DNA of 64,000 nt, from assembly GCA_014529385.2 (NCBI GenBank), contig CM043942.1, forward strand, positions 8,990,001 through 9,054,000, in the 5' to 3' direction. Both the position numbers and the translations under genes were made by a program. The notes beneath the pieces are model-generated. The model had not been told where the DNA came from. It worked only from the letters and a program-made list of their open reading frames with translations, and did not search any database. This DNA comes from Adiantum capillus-veneris. Taxonomy: Eukaryota; Streptophyta; Polypodiopsida; Polypodiales; Pteridaceae. Below, one piece after another: positions 1-12,480 of this stretch; the first letter of the stretch is position 1; each line of letters opens with the position of its first letter.

Positions 1-31
<31 letters not shown>
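1..31. repeat. (GA)n microsatellite at window edge
   Basis: An uninterrupted GA dinucleotide run occupies the first 31 bases and probably continues outside the window. It is one of about a dozen GA/CT tracts in this window. Confidence 0.95.
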
Positions 32-33
<2 letters not shown>

Positions 34-2970
34 TTATCTACTTGCTACGCGAGCTACGGAGCCGCCATTGGAGAAGCGACACCGCCATTGTGTTAGCAAC
101 GGCGAGAGCTACGCACTGATACCAAGAGTGCGCGCTATCGGCTTCTATGTGTGGTAAGTTCCTACGAGCTTCGGTGTGAGTTTTCTTCCAACTCGTGTGT
201 CGGAATAGAGCGTGCAGCATATCTATAGAACCACAACGAGTAGAGCTACACATTGGTACCATCGGGGTCAAGTTTCGATCACCTGTATTTTTCGGCCTGT
301 CTTCATACGCGTTTACCGCACGGAGTGATTATGGGTTGATTTTGCAGTTCAAGTCTTTAGGGTGTTGTTCTTACCTAATGTATAGACTTCCCCTTGATTT
401 TGAGATCGATTCAATGATTCTAGATCCTGTTTCGTAAAGCATTCGTTCGTAGTACGGATTTCAGTCACTTGAGTATTCTAGAACTTAGATTTGATTTCCT
501 TAGTAGTGATTGTCATTAGAAGGTCGAGTAGGTGATTTGACACCCACCTAGTTGTTTCCATGCGCCTGCGGGTCAAGCTTCGTCCTCGTCTGACAAATTC
601 TGTTGTTGGTTGAGTTCTCGCTATTTAGCTTCCGCTAGCGGCGTAACCGCCTTAACATTCACACTATGTATCCAAATTCACTTTTAATTTGATGGCTTGT
701 TTTCTTAGGTGAAGAAGGGCCTTTACCCTAAGTCTTGTCAGGTTTCGACTTGTGTAACTGGGTGCTAGAAAGAAAATACGATTTTTTCCTTGCCCCTTTC
801 CCTTGAGCCCAATTTGATTTTTGACACTTGCACTTTGCTTAGCAATCTCAAACAATGTTATACACTTTATTGTGGTCAATTTTGATTATTTGTGGTGCCT
901 ATTAAGCTCTTGTTAATCTTCTTGCCTGCTCAAATCTCTGAGTGTGTGAGTGTCCACAAACAAGCATGCAACTTTCCAACACACACTAGCCTTCAAATAT
1001 CTAATGAACACGTGTCCAAGCAAAATTCAAAAATTGAGCTTTTAGAGCTACCTTAGGAAAAAACCGTGTTTTATCCTAGGGTTGACTTGTGGACTTATTT
1101 TTTCAACTTTTGACGTTACAAGTGTCCTTGAAATTGTCAGTGGATGCTCTATGAAAAATTTCATTGAGAATTTTGCCATAGAATCTAAGGTCAAGAAAAA
1201 AATTAGCATACAAAATCATAGTTTTTTCCAAATTTCAAATTTTCACATGTTATTGCTATCACTTTAGGTCTAATGTGTGTCACAAGAAATCAGAATTCCA
1301 ACAGAAATTGAACTCCTTGGGTGAATTTTTCTCCTTCCTCACACTAAGAACTCAAGCGCTCAAGCAAATTTTTTTCTCACTCCTTTTTGCTGATTTTCAC
1401 ACGAAACACATGCTAACACACATTTTAGCCAAAATGTGGATGAAACCTCTTGCAGAGATGCATCTACTTTACTCCTAAATTGAAAGAAAGAAACTCTCAA
1501 AACAAATTCTTACTACAAAAACTCTGAAATCTATACTTTTCTTGCGTTTTTTTTTAGCATAGTGCAAACTTCATCCTTATAACAACCCACAAAGCTATGC
1601 ACCAATTTCTAAACCTATTCTCAACACTTTACTCTATCTTTTGACTACTTTTATGGTGAGAAACTCACCACTAAAAACACAAAGATGAAGGGTGCCTCGA
1701 TCTCCACTCCTATCCTGTTCTTTTTAACTAGTCTATCTAAGATAACTCTGTGAATTTTTGTATGTGTTCACACTAGTCTAGGTACTCATTCCTTGGAAAT
1801 GGCACCAATGTTTGTGAGTCTTTTTATAGCATCTACCATGTCTCACAACGAGACAGCCCCAAGACTATAATGTCTTGTCTGAAGACAATACACTGTGGAA
1901 ATCATCTATGAACTCTTTATCCGCAGAAAACCTCATTTCTATCTCTCTGATCCACTCACACATCCATATGTAGAACCAATAGCAAATCAACTTCAATTGA
2001 CACCAAAATTGGTAGGTTAGGTTAGAAACACTTCTCGACCAACAAACCTAAAATCTACACGCTAGAAAAAACGTAATCTTCTCCAACAGAAAAATTATAG
2101 GTCCTCAAATTTGATGTTGGACACACCTAATGTGTGCTCCTATGTGTTGGAAATTTGGTGCAATTGATGGAATATGAAAATAATGTTGTCACCTGGAAGG
2201 TCCTGGGAGTCGACGCTTGTATCTGATAAAACCATTGCAATATAGATATCGACATGAAGAGCTCCTCAAAGCTAGCGTGCTGATGCTCTCGACTTGTCAA
2301 TACGATAATCGTGGGGAGTAGTGCAAAGAGATGAAATCTTGACGGCAAGAGAGTTCTCATGATGTACAGAGAAAACATTATCTGCTTATTTTTTATAATA
2401 AACAGGACAAGAAAATGATAATCTTTTACTTTTACAAGGGCTTAAAAAATCTCTCAAGCATCTCCTTCACTGGAGCGCGCATCTGTTGTTGGAATCTTCG
2501 AACACCAAGGTTCTAAAGTTTTTTCTCTATTGCCCAATCGGTAGATTGAAGTTGAGGAAGGAAAGATTTTCAACTATGGACACTATAGACTAAAGCTATC
2601 TTAGCCCTAATTTTCTCTATTTCCCAATCGATAGATTGAAGTTGAGGAAGGGAATATTTTCAGCTATACACATTGTAGACTAAAGCTATCTTGGCCCTAA
2701 AGGACACTTAGGTGTACCTAACAAATTTGGTAGCTTCAACACTGGAGACTATAGATCATCCAAGGAATATAGTACCTAGACAAAGGTGAACTCATAAAGG
2801 CACCATTCAGTATGAACTTCCTGAATGAAAAAAAAGCACTACTATGGTGGGGATTTATGTCAGGACAAAAGGCACAATGAATCTCTCTAGAAGTAATAGT
2901 GAATTCTACACATTTTTTGGAATGTGTATAGGCCTTACAAAAAATGTGGTTGTAAGTTTCAAGATCCCAA
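32..2970. other. Intergenic, no gene recognised
   Basis: No reading frame here has a recognisable domain. The open frames are short, in AT-rich sequence, and lack coding character. The only structure I see is the 90-bp tandem duplication at 2521-2700. After removal of the gypsy-1 insertion, the bases before 2971 would join those after 17310. Confidence 0.6.
2521..2700. repeat. 90-bp tandem duplication
   Basis: Positions 2521-2610 and 2611-2700 are two head-to-tail copies of a 90-bp unit. Both start TTTTCTCTAT, share CCCAATCG and AGATTGAAGTTGAGGAAGG, and end GCCCTAA. They differ by scattered substitutions, so the duplication is not recent. Confidence 0.9.
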
Positions 2971-2975
2971 GGCTC

Positions 2976-3474
2976 TGTAGAAGGCGAAGACAATTCCAGC
3001 AGGCGGGAACTATCTCTTGGAAGGCCGAACAGTGGATCAGTCACACGTAGTAAGTACTGCGGACAGTTACCACAATAACTCCTAGGAGCTATAAACAAGA
3101 CCCATTACATTGTAATTGGGGTTCTTGCTTCTTGTACTTCATAGTTCTTGGCCTAGCTGTTTATCTTTCGGCTTTAGTTTTCCAAGCATTCCCAAGTTAC
3201 GAGCCTTTCTCTTCTAGCTTCACTCTATAATCATCACTGGTGTAATCATTTGAGCCCACACTCATTACACATTGTACTGATTGTCCTTGAACCATTAATT
3301 TGAATCTGCAAATACTTTTCAGTCATTTAGTATGTCTATCATCTTGGTGTACTATTTCAATTCAATTCAATCTCAGTTCTCTATTCCAGTTTCCCTAACT
3401 GAATTGACGACCTACCAATAGCTTTAAATTCTAACACTAGAATCAGCTATCTGAAGAGATCAGCTCCAATTCCA
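2976..3474 (+). repeat. gypsy-1 5' LTR
   Basis: This 499-bp copy begins TG and ends CA and matches 16792-17304 along its length. It contains a TATA-like CTATAAA at about 3086, inside GGAGCTATAAACAAGACCC. A candidate primer site follows the CA end (about 3477-3490, TTGGCGATCATAGTGG). That primer site is weak and I cannot assign a tRNA to it. Confidence 0.9.
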
Positions 3475-3556
3475 TTTTGGCGATCATAGTGGTTAGAGAT
3501 ATTTTCTCTTTGACGAGAACACTCTTATCTCCCAGTTAGAATTTTTCATTGTAGTG

Positions 3557-4091
3557 ATGGAGTCCAAAACTAGCCGTGGTCGTAAACCGTCACACCGCAT
3601 TGACCCTGTTCCTAAGGAATCAGAAAGAGACTCTGATCCTAAGAAGGACCCGGTGACTCAGACTGAGGCTCAAGAGGAGCACAGTAATGCTGATGAGACC
3701 AAGGACTCTCAGCACTCCAGCCAGTCCAAGAGGAGAAGGGCTGAGCGGGAAGAACGTAAGGCCAGGAGTTCTCGAACCACACATAGGGATGTTGGGGCTA
3801 GAGGTAGCAAGGGTAGTCGTCACAGTTCTAGTAGAAGAGCCAGAGAAGAGACAAAAACTGAGACTAAAGAGGAAAGTGATTGGGATGCTGATACAGACCA
3901 CTACAGGAAGTCTTCAAGACGAAGTCAAGGTCCTAAGGTCAGAAGAGGCAAAGACAATGCTGGCCGGCATGATTATACCTCTTCATTGAAAATTCCTTTC
4001 CCAATGTTCAAAGGTGGGAAGAAAGATGATCCAGACGTTCATATCCAAGCTTTTGAACAGTATGCTGAGTTGAAGAATGTTACCATATACA
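3557..4091 (+). pseudogene. gypsy-1 gag, N-terminal part
   Basis: The ATG at 3557 opens a frame rich in Lys, Arg, Ser and Glu (residues about 1-145). It then reads into a segment ending VHIQAFEQYAELKN, typical of the start of a plant gypsy Gag capsid. Gag packages element RNA in cytoplasmic particles. The frame runs directly into the copia-1 LTR at about 4092 and stops at 4097-4099. The rest of gag resumes after copia-1 near 7620. The highly charged N-terminus is low complexity, so its function is unclear. The capsid call rests on position and the short conserved stretch. Confidence 0.7.
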
Positions 4092-4304
4092 TGTGGTAGT
4101 GATGTGTGTGAACACACTAGGACCGTCGGGGCATTTTTTCCCTCTTAAAGAGGTTTTTTCCCCCGAGCATTGTATATACGCCCATCACTCTAGGGCTATC
4201 TATCTTTCCATTGCACACTAAGAAATACACTCTCTATTGTGTGCCTTGAGCTTCCTTCGTCTTCTCCAAGCTGTGTGTGTCTCTCTGCAACCCTAATTCC
4301 AACA
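4092..4304 (+). repeat. copia-1 5' LTR
   Basis: This is the segment from the gag break (TGTGGTAG) to the AACA just before the primer site. It contains TATATA at about 4172. With no 3' LTR to compare, the left boundary is an estimate. Confidence 0.65.
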
Positions 4305-4306
4305 AT

Positions 4307-4318
4307 TGGTATCAGAGC
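4307..4318 (+). other. copia-1 primer-binding site (initiator Met tRNA)
   Basis: TGGTATCAGAGC, two bases after the LTR end, is the standard plant copia primer site complementary to the 3' end of initiator methionine tRNA. Confidence 0.9.
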
Positions 4319-4595
4319 AGGTTGCGTCCTCCCGGGCTTAGTCGCCAACAACTCCAGTACACGCCTGCTCACTTTCTCTGATTTCAGTGAGCTTTGGCGA
4401 GTGTTCGGCCTCCGTTTCCACTACAGGCAGTATTGCACAGGCTATTTTGTCATTTTGTGCAGAATTTTTGTCAGTGCCATTTTTTGCATAACAGGTGCCT
4501 TACATTCTTCTAAGGTTTGTGCTATATAGCAGGTGTTGTTCCCGCTCCATTTCTCCTATTTTTAGACAGTTTTTACATCAGGTGCATCATTTACC

Positions 4596-5690
4596 ATGGC
4601 TGACAACAACAACACAGATGTGTTCAAGATGTTTGTTGCTGAGGACATGTTGGATGGGGACAATTACCCTATGTGGGCTTACATGATGCAACATATTCTT
4701 GTGTCAAAGGGCGTCTAGAATATTGTGCAGTGCATTGATGTACGTCCTGGTTCAGAGGATGTAGGTGACGTTGAGGATGTTGCAGGTCTTGCTGCAAGGA
4801 TTGCTGCTGTTAGAGTTGTTTTGCCTATGACAGAACAAGCTCGTTGGGATGTTAAGGAGCGCAGGCTCATGCATTGATTGCCTTGTCTCTGAAGCGCACC
4901 ATTGTTCCTCACATCCGTTCAGCGAAATCTGCAAAACAGGCTTGGGATATATTGGCTGGTCTTTATGCAAGTCGCAATGAGGCTAAAATTGCTTTGCTGC
5001 GTAAAGAGCTGGAGTCGAAGATTATGCATGAGGAAGATGATATGGACACTTTCCTTGCTAGTGTCAAGGATATCAATGAGCAAATTATTTCTGTAGGAGA
5101 AGTCATTTCAGACAGTTCCCTTGTGCAAACTGTTCTTGATGCCTTACCAGATTCTTACCAGACTTTTGCTAGTACTTGGAGACTTATGACCCAAGGAAAT
5201 CCACAAGTTGTCAATTTTTATGCATTATGCACATTGCTATTGCAAGAGTCACTTTCGAGAAAAAACAGGACTAAACAGCGTGCAGTTGAACGGGCTTTTA
5301 TTGCTTCTCAAAGAAAGGGTGGTAACAGTAATGCAGCCACTTCTTATGGTTCTGCTGCGAGTGGCAAAACTTATGTTCCTAATGCTTCTACTGGCAGCAA
5401 TTCGTCGGGCAATTCTGGTGACAAGGGCAAAAAGAAGATGCGTTGCCATTATCGTAAAGCTAATGATCACTTGATCAAGTCGTGTCCTAAGTTAAATGAC
5501 AAAGAGGCTAAGAAGAAAGAGGGTGGTTCCACTGCAAATGCTGGTTCCACTACAAATGCAGCCATTGTTGAGTCTTCTGTGAAAGGAGACTGTGATGCTG
5601 ATGTCGATGCAGAATGGGCTTTTAGCGCAGAGTGTACTCACAATCCTACTGCCCATGATGCATGCTTGTCAGTTGCTGCATATTCACATG
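4596..5690 (+). pseudogene. copia-1 gag
   Basis: The ATG at 4596 (MADNNNTDVFKMF) starts a UBN2-type copia Gag. A TAG stop lies at 4716-4718, probably a former Trp. A 1-base frameshift at about 4861 moves the frame to the one continuing as AHALIALSLKRTIVPHI. The nucleocapsid zinc knuckle at about 5437-5482 reads C-x2-R-x4-H-x4-C: its second Cys has become Arg. It continues into the protease without a stop in the shifted frame, as in normal copia gag-pol fusions. Confidence 0.85.
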
Positions 5691-7619
5691 TGTGGTATTT
5701 CGACAGTGGTGCTACAAATCACATTACCTCGCATCATGAATGGTTTACCTCTCTCGAGTCTGTTGCAAATGCCTCTTATCTAGTTCAGGGAGTTGGAAAG
5801 ATTGTGCTTACTGCTGCAAATGGCAGTTCCTTTACACTATTGATGCACTTTATGTACCTGGGATCAAGAAGAATCTCTTGTCTTTATCCGTACTTGCTAG
5901 ACTTGTACTTGTAGTCAAATTTGTGGATGACAGATGTATAGTTCATGATATCAGTTTGGGTGATAAAATTGTTGCATGTGGCCTTTTGTGTCGTGGGTTG
6001 TATAAGCTCACTTTGTATGCCAAGTGTGGACAAAATTTTCAAATGCTGTTGCAGATTCAAGGGCTATTTGAGATGCAAAACTTTGGCATGCACGTTCTGG
6101 TCATCTGGATTTTGCTAGCTTGCTACGTTTGCAAAAATCTGATATGGTTGCTTCTTTGCCGCCTCTTGAAGCACCTGTCAAACATGTTTGTGAAGGCTGT
6201 ATTTTGGGTAAGATGCAGCGTTCTAAGTTTCCAAAGGATGGTTTAGTTCGGGCCACATGCAGGTTGCAGCTTGTGCATAGTGATGTTTGTGGGCCCATGC
6301 AAAGTCCGTCATTGGGCAATTACCTGTTATTCGTGACTTTCATTGATGATTATCCAGGCATGCATGGGTATTTCCGCTTAAAGCGAAGTCCAAATTTTTT
6401 ATGTGCTTCAAACAATTTTTGGCTATGGCTGAAAATGTCTCGAAATGTACTATGGGCACCCTCCGTTCCGATCGAGGGGAGGAGTATATGTATCATGAAT
6501 TTAATGCATTTCTGACTAGTCATGGGATAAAACACCAATGTACAGTGCCTTAAACACCTAAGAAAAATGGTGTTGCTGAGAGGAAAAACAGGTCACTTAC
6601 GAAAATGGCACGATGTATGGTCAAAAGTCAAGCTTTGCCGTATTCTTTTTGGCTTGAGGCCATCATGTGTGCCACTTATGTACTTAACACGTGTCCTACG
6701 AAAGCTTTTCAGTCTATTACTCCATATGAAGCATGGCATGATAGAAAGCCTTCTAATGAGCACATGCATGTTTTTGGCTGTTTGGCATTTGCTTTGGTGC
6801 CACAAGTGCAGCGCAGAAAATTGGATGATAAGGCTGTCAAATGTATTTTTGTTGGTTATAGTGCTGAAAGCAAAGGTTACAGGTTGTATCATCCGCAAAC
6901 AAAATGTATTCTGGTTTCTCGGGATGTAGTGTTTGTGGAAGATTCTGTTCAGCCCTTGTTGTCATGTACTAGAGACAGTAATGTAAGCTCACAAGACATT
7001 TATGACACTTTGTTGCCTCTTTTCAATGGTGGAAATACGAATGTAAGTTCCAATGAGGCAAATGTACAGCCTATGGGGGTTTTTGAAAATGTTCTAGATC
7101 AGCCTATTACTGATGCAAATGTACTTGATGAGGAAAGGGCTGAAAATGAGCAGGCTAGAGGTATGCCAAAATGGCTGGTGCACACTTTGTGTGACAGTAA
7201 ATTGGATGCACCTTTGTCTAGTCGTACCTGTTCAGGCTCTTGCCATGCATCTTATGCATCAGATTGTTATGCTTTGGCTGTGTCTAGCTTACATGATGTT
7301 GAGGAGCCTCTGTCTTTTGATGAAGCACAGAATTCAAAAAATTGGATGGCTGCCATGCAATCAGAATATGATGCACTCATAGAAAATGACACATGGACTT
7401 TATGTGATTTGCCTCCTGGCAAAAAGGCCATTGGTACCAAGTGGGTTTACAAGTTGAAACGCAAGCGGGATGGTGAGATTGATCGCCATAAGGCTCGACT
7501 TGTTGCAAAGGGTTATGCATAGCAAAAAGGCATAGATTATGAAGAGACTTTTGCTCCCACTTGTCGTATGACTACTGTGCGTTTTCTATGCGCATTGGCA
7601 GCTCATGGAAGCATGGTTT
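5691..7619 (+). pseudogene. copia-1 protease, integrase and partial reverse transcriptase
   Basis: The aspartic protease motif WYFDSGATNHIT lies at about 5693-5730. After a frameshift near 5830 the GAG-pre-integrase segment follows, then the integrase core. Asp is seen in LVHSDVCGPM (about 6270) and LRSDRGGEY (about 6465), and Glu in NGVAERKNR (about 6570). At 6605-7522 the frame is open through the integrase C-terminus into reverse transcriptase (WMAAMQSEYDALIENDTW, then KARLVAKGYA). TAG at 7520-7522 replaces the usual Gln of AKGYAQ. The fragment ends before the catalytic YVDD box. Several frameshifts make it non-functional. Confidence 0.88.
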
Positions 7620-8592
7620 TTAAACGAGTTCTACAGTAAGAAGCTTAGAGAACAGAAGGTGCCCGCACCAACAAAGAAATTCAATGATTTGGTACAACGA
7701 GCTCTGAAGCTTGAACATTAGGCTAAGAAGGAGAGATGTCACAAGAAGAGAAGGTCCAATAGTAGGAATTTGTCCAATGAGAATTCTGATTCTAGTGAGA
7801 CTTTCAGTAGCTCTAGAAACAACTCAAATGAAAAGAGCAAAGACAAGGCCAAGAAGGGGTCTTGGTCTAGGGATGAGATGGCCTAGCAGATTGCTGAAAT
7901 CAACCAGACCAGATAACCAATTACAAGAATGGAAACCTGGTGTTCAAGGTGCAAATCTAAAGATCATGTTTGCAATGAATGTTCACAATGTACCTATTGC
8001 AAAGCATATGGTCATTTATGGAACAATTGTGGCATTCACATTCATCACTTCAAGAAGGGAAAAGATTTGTCATAGTGGCATTTACCAATACTGAACCAGC
8101 CAGAGTGGAGAGAAGCAATGTACCCCAAGAGGAGAAATTAGGTACCAATGGTATTGGTACTGGGCGTGACAGGTACGAGGAGGTACTAGCCGGACCGGGG
8201 TCGTGACCGGGGTCGTGGTAATTTTTAGAACGGAAGCCTTAATTGTTATACTTGTGGCAAGTATGGGAATTTTGTGGCTCAATGTCCAAAAACACCTACC
8301 CCTGCGGCTACTGAGGCGAAAGCCCCATAGCCAGTTTGTGTACGAGCACTTACACCGAGCAAAGGGGTAGTCATTGAGGAAATTCTAGATGAGACAACAA
8401 AACCAGTCAGTCAAGAAAGTAGAAAATGGGCTCAGCAAAGAGAGGTGTGGAAGGCAAAGGGTAAAGAAAAGGTAGTCGATGACTGGCAGGAGAAGAGAGA
8501 ACTGGCGGTTAAGATCACGGAAGATTTAGCCAAGAAGCTGCCAAAGCAGCCAGAGAGTTCTGATGCCCGGGTCATTCATAGTCCGGTCTTCT
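7620..8592 (+). pseudogene. gypsy-1 gag, C-terminal part
   Basis: After copia-1 the gypsy gag frame resumes with [18 protein letters not shown] and FNDLVQRALKLEH, followed by a Lys/Ser-rich stretch. A nucleocapsid-like knuckle at about 8244-8285 reads C-x2-C-x4-N-x4-C, with Asn where His is expected. In-frame stops include TAG near 7720, 7884, 8071 and 8137 and in the linker, plus a TAA near 7914, and the frame ends at TGA at about 8592. The stop pattern is dominated by TAG. Confidence 0.75.
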
Positions 8593-8999
8593 GAGAAAGC
8601 ACAACCAAATTAGTCAGGGTCTGAGATTCTTGAGACTATGTTGGATATAGTTCAAAGACTGGTGGGAGAACTAGGGAACGTTAAACCAGATACATGTACA
8701 ATACGAAGTGACTAAAAGAGACACCATAGGTACCAGAACAGAGGAATGGCACTGTGAAAATAGTCCCAATTCTTCAAGTTTTGATAACTCTGATTAAGAG
8801 AGAGGAGAAACTCATGTCGAGATTTGGGACAAAATTCAGAAACTGACAGTTGAATTACATGACATTATAAAAACTTTGCCTGAAGCAGCGAAATTCATCA
8901 GACATCGAAGAAAAGCTGAAGCGGAAGCCAGAACAGTTGACTTGGCTGTTGTCAGAGATGATGAGTGCCGATGATCCATGTAGACTACAAGGTTAGGAA

Positions 9000-9290
9000 A
9001 CAGTGGGAGCCAATATCTGGTGTCATACTGGATGGAGGAGCATAAGTAAATATCCTGGGGTCACATCTTCAACAAAGAATGGGTATCACAAACCTAAAAC
9101 CAACACTTTCAGAGTGCGAATGGCGGATCATCGAGCTGTGCAGGCAACGAGGACGATAAAGAGTATGCAGATAAGGGTGGGCGAAGAAAAGTTCAAGACC
9201 AGCTTCCTAGTACTAGATGTGCAAGGCGCATATGGGATGCTACTAGGGCGTCCATGGTTGCGAACGGCATAGGCTGGTCACGATTATGCC
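9000..9290 (+). pseudogene. gypsy-1 aspartic protease
   Basis: The retropepsin signature GVILDGGA-stop-VNIL is visible at about 9020-9055, interrupted by TAA after the catalytic Asp-Gly-Gly-Ala. Downstream, ADHRAVQATRTIKSMQI and GAYGMLLGRPWLR match the second half of plant gypsy proteases. A TAG follows at about 9270. The enzyme would process Gag-Pol in virus-like particles. The stop next to the active site excludes function. Confidence 0.8.
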
Positions 9291-9623
9291 AATCAAACTC
9301 TGACAGTACAAGGCACCGGTAGAAGAATTCAGATTCAGACAAACAACGCGAGGAGCTGAAGAAAGGTGCTACGACCAGAAGAGCTTTGTTAGAAGTATGG
9401 GGTGAAGAAAATTGAGAGGATGTTGGCAGCAATGAATATTTCTCCACTGGTCGAGATAGATCTAAACGCGGTATTATTGGATAAAGATCAGGCTGAGAAG
9501 CAAAAGAAGCAATTTTCATATCAGTTCATTGAACTGAATCCTGGAGAATGACCAGTTCAGCTTGATCGACGGCCAGAGAGACCAATTAACTCCAAGGAAG
9601 AATTTATAGATTCCAGTGTACCA

Positions 9624-10990
9624 GTGGTCACTGAAGAAGGGCACTCTAAAGAAGTTATTGAAGTATTGAATGATGGTTCGGAACTAAAAGGTCCGTCTCG
9701 GGACTATGCGGAGGAATCAACCAAAACAAAGGGAGGTGGGCCTAGCTGGTTGCTCCCAGATGACCAAGAAATCGAAGAATGGAACTTGGGTTCTAAAGAA
9801 AATCCTAGATTGATCAAAGTTAACAAGCATCTTAATCCAGTAATGAAAGAGAAGGCCCGACACATGTTCCAGCAGTACAAAGACGTATTCGGATGGGAAC
9901 ATACTGACCTGAAAGGGGTAGATCCTGAAGTCTGTCAACATAGAATACCTCTGAAACCGAATGCCAGACCAATGAGATTGCAACGGTACCGAATGAATCT
10001 AAACAAGAAAAATGGAAAGCTCAGAGTTTGTGTGGATTATCGGAAGCTGAATGCTGAGACCATTAAGGATCCTTTTCCATTACCATTTACGGACATGCTT
10101 CTTGATGAAATTGCAGGCCAGGAGATGTATAGCTTTATGGATGGCTATAGTTGCTATAATCAGCTACAGATTGCCCCTGAAGACCGGAGTAAACAACTTT
10201 TATTATTGAGTGGGAAGCATTCATGTAACTGGTTATGCCGTTTGGTCTTTGCAGTGCTCCAGCGACCTTCCAAAGATGTATGATGGAAATATTCAATGAA
10301 TTTCTCCACCGATTTCTTGCCATATTTATGGACGATTTTACTGTCTATTCCACTGAGGAGAAGCATTTGCTCTTTCTGGAAATGGTTTTCAAGCGCTCCA
10401 AGGAAAAGCGGATCTGTCTGAATCCATTCAAATGTGTTTTCTTGGTCTAGAAAGGACAACTATTGGGACATATAGCGTCTAGGAATAGCATAGAGATGGC
10501 CAACGACAAAATATGGTGTGTCTAGCAAGCTAAGGCACCACAGATTGCATCATAGTTAAGTTCTTTCTTGGGATATATCAAATTTTATAGAAAATTTATG
10601 TATATGGTCGCTTCCAAGGCATTGACTTTGTATAAGCTCACAAAGAAGAACGGCAAGTTCATTTAAATTGCTGAATGTGAGGAGAGTTTTCAAGATTTGA
10701 AGAATGCCATTATCAATCAGCCAGTCCTTCGACAACCGAATTGGGATGTTATTTTTCATATGCATGTCGATGCTTCAGGACTGGCGATGGGAGCAATATT
10801 AGCTCAGCCAGAAGGGAGGACTGATTATCCAACGTATTTTGCTAGTCGGAGATTCAGTCAGGCTGAACAGGGATATACCACTACTGAAAGAGAAGCTCTA
10901 GGAATGGTTTTCAGTGCTACTAAATTTAGACACTATTTGTTGAGCAAGCTATTTCATGTTTATGTGGATCATCAGGCATTATGATTTTTC
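9624..10990 (+). pseudogene. gypsy-1 reverse transcriptase and RNase H
   Basis: RPMRLQRYRMN at about 9970 is followed directly by KNGKLRVCVDYRKLNAETIKDP. The roughly 30 residues that normally separate these blocks are deleted. A frameshift near 10195 and a TAA near 10233 precede LVMPFGLCSAPATFQRCM. The catalytic box is FMDD (about 10328). RNase H is recognisable at 10697-10984 (HVDASGLAMGAILAQPEG, YTTTEREALGMVFSATKF, YVDHQAL). Further TAG stops lie near 10447 (expected Gln before KGQLLGH), 10527 and 10554. Confidence 0.88.
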
Positions 10991-11299
10991 ATTAACAAAG
11001 TCATTATTCAAGGCAAACTGATAAGATGGATGATGTTCCTGATGGAGTTTGAATATCGCATTTTTCATAAGCCCGGTAAACCATTGTGGTGTTGATTTCC
11101 TATCTAGGAGTATTGATGGCTACTCCGAGGTATCCTTAGAAGATGAGCTAGTAGACACAAAATTGTTTCAGATAACAGATGAGGAAAACACCAATCCAGA
11201 ATGATATGATGTATATCAATTCCTTTCTAAAAAGGATTCCCAAAAAACTAAACTCAAAATCAGAAGAAGGCTCTGATTATTAAGAGTATGAATTTCACC

Positions 11300-12480
11300 A
11301 TCATAGGAGGAATGCTCTATAGGCTAGGCATAGATGGGGTTCTTCGAAGGTGTGTGCCGATGAAAGTGAGAATGCAAGTTATTTTTGAGACACATGATGG
11401 GGATTTTGGAGGACATTTCTCCACAAGAAGATTTTGCAGGCTGGATGGTGGTGGCAAACTCTAATATCTGATGTTAGAAGCTTTTGTAAAACATGTGATA
11501 TATGTTAGAGAATGGGCAGACCAACAACAGCTGATATGACTCCTCTTACTCCAGTTCAACCACTGGGAGTCTTTATGAAATGGGGTCTGGATTTCATGGG
11601 TCCATTCAAAAAAATTACTCCAAGGAAGAACCTGTATATATTAATGGCTACTTGTTATGTCACCAAATGGGTGGAGGCTAAGGCTCTTCCAGACAACACC
11701 GAGAAGTCCACTGTTGTATTCCTCTTTGAAAATATTATCTGCAGATATGGATGCCCTGTGGTGATTGTGTCTGATCAAGGGACACACTTTATTAATGATA
11801 TTATGGATATTCTGGTGGAAATGCTTTCAGTCAAGCACCGGAAATCAATGCCATATTATCCCAAGTGCAATGGGCAAGCAGAAAGCAATAATAAAACCAT
11901 CAAGACCATTCTTACCAAAATTGTACAGAAGGAGCCACACCAGTGGGATCTGAAGCTCCATACTGCTGTGTGGGCATATAGGACAGCTTATAAGGTCACC
12001 ACTCGACTAACACCATTTAGAATGGTGTATGGCACTGAAGCTGTCGTGCCTATGGAATTGTAATTCCCAGTCTCAGGATGGTAGTAGAGTATGGATTGGA
12101 TTTCAATGATAATCTGAAAAATAGTCTGGAGGAATTAGCACAATTGGATGAATTAAGACAACGTGCCGTGCTGGAACATGAAATTGTTCAGCAAAGAAGA
12201 AAACATTGGCATGATAGACGAATCAAAGTCAGGAAATTCTAGAAGGGAGACTTGGTTCTACTCTATCAATCTAAATTTGGTCCTAAGAAACCAAACTTGA
12301 AGATAGCTTGGACTGGTCTATATAAAGTCGATTGGGTTTTTCAAATGGCACAATAAGATTGAAAGATTTATCTGACTTACTGCTACCAGGTGTTTATAAT
12401 GGGACCATTATCAAGCTATATTATTTGAATGAAAAGGAGACTTCCAAAGAAGAAGATACTGGCATTCTGGGAACTGATGG
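11300..12480 (+). pseudogene. gypsy-1 integrase
   Basis: The catalytic core is open at 11512-12063. Its three acidic residues are visible: Asp in WGLDFMGPF (about 11587), Asp in VIVSDQGTHF (about 11773) and Glu in NGQAESNNKT (about 11880). The C-terminal part continues in another frame (RRKHWHDRRIKV, then KF-stop-KGD), where TAG at 12240-12242 stands at an expected Gln. A GPY/F-like segment (KIAWTGLYKVDWV) follows. No chromodomain is seen. Confidence 0.87.

Larger units (their letters stand above)
4092..7619 (+). mobile_element. copia-1: 3'-truncated Ty1/copia inside gypsy-1 gag
   Basis: This insert carries a 5' LTR, a classic copia primer site, gag, protease, integrase and only the first part of reverse transcriptase, which is the Ty1/copia order. 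Homology stops at about 7617, where the sequence returns to gypsy-1 gag. There is no 3' LTR, RNase H or polypurine tract, so the 3' half is missing. It was probably lost in a deletion that may also have removed some of gypsy-1 gag. No target duplication can be seen. Its insertion postdates gypsy-1. Confidence 0.9.
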
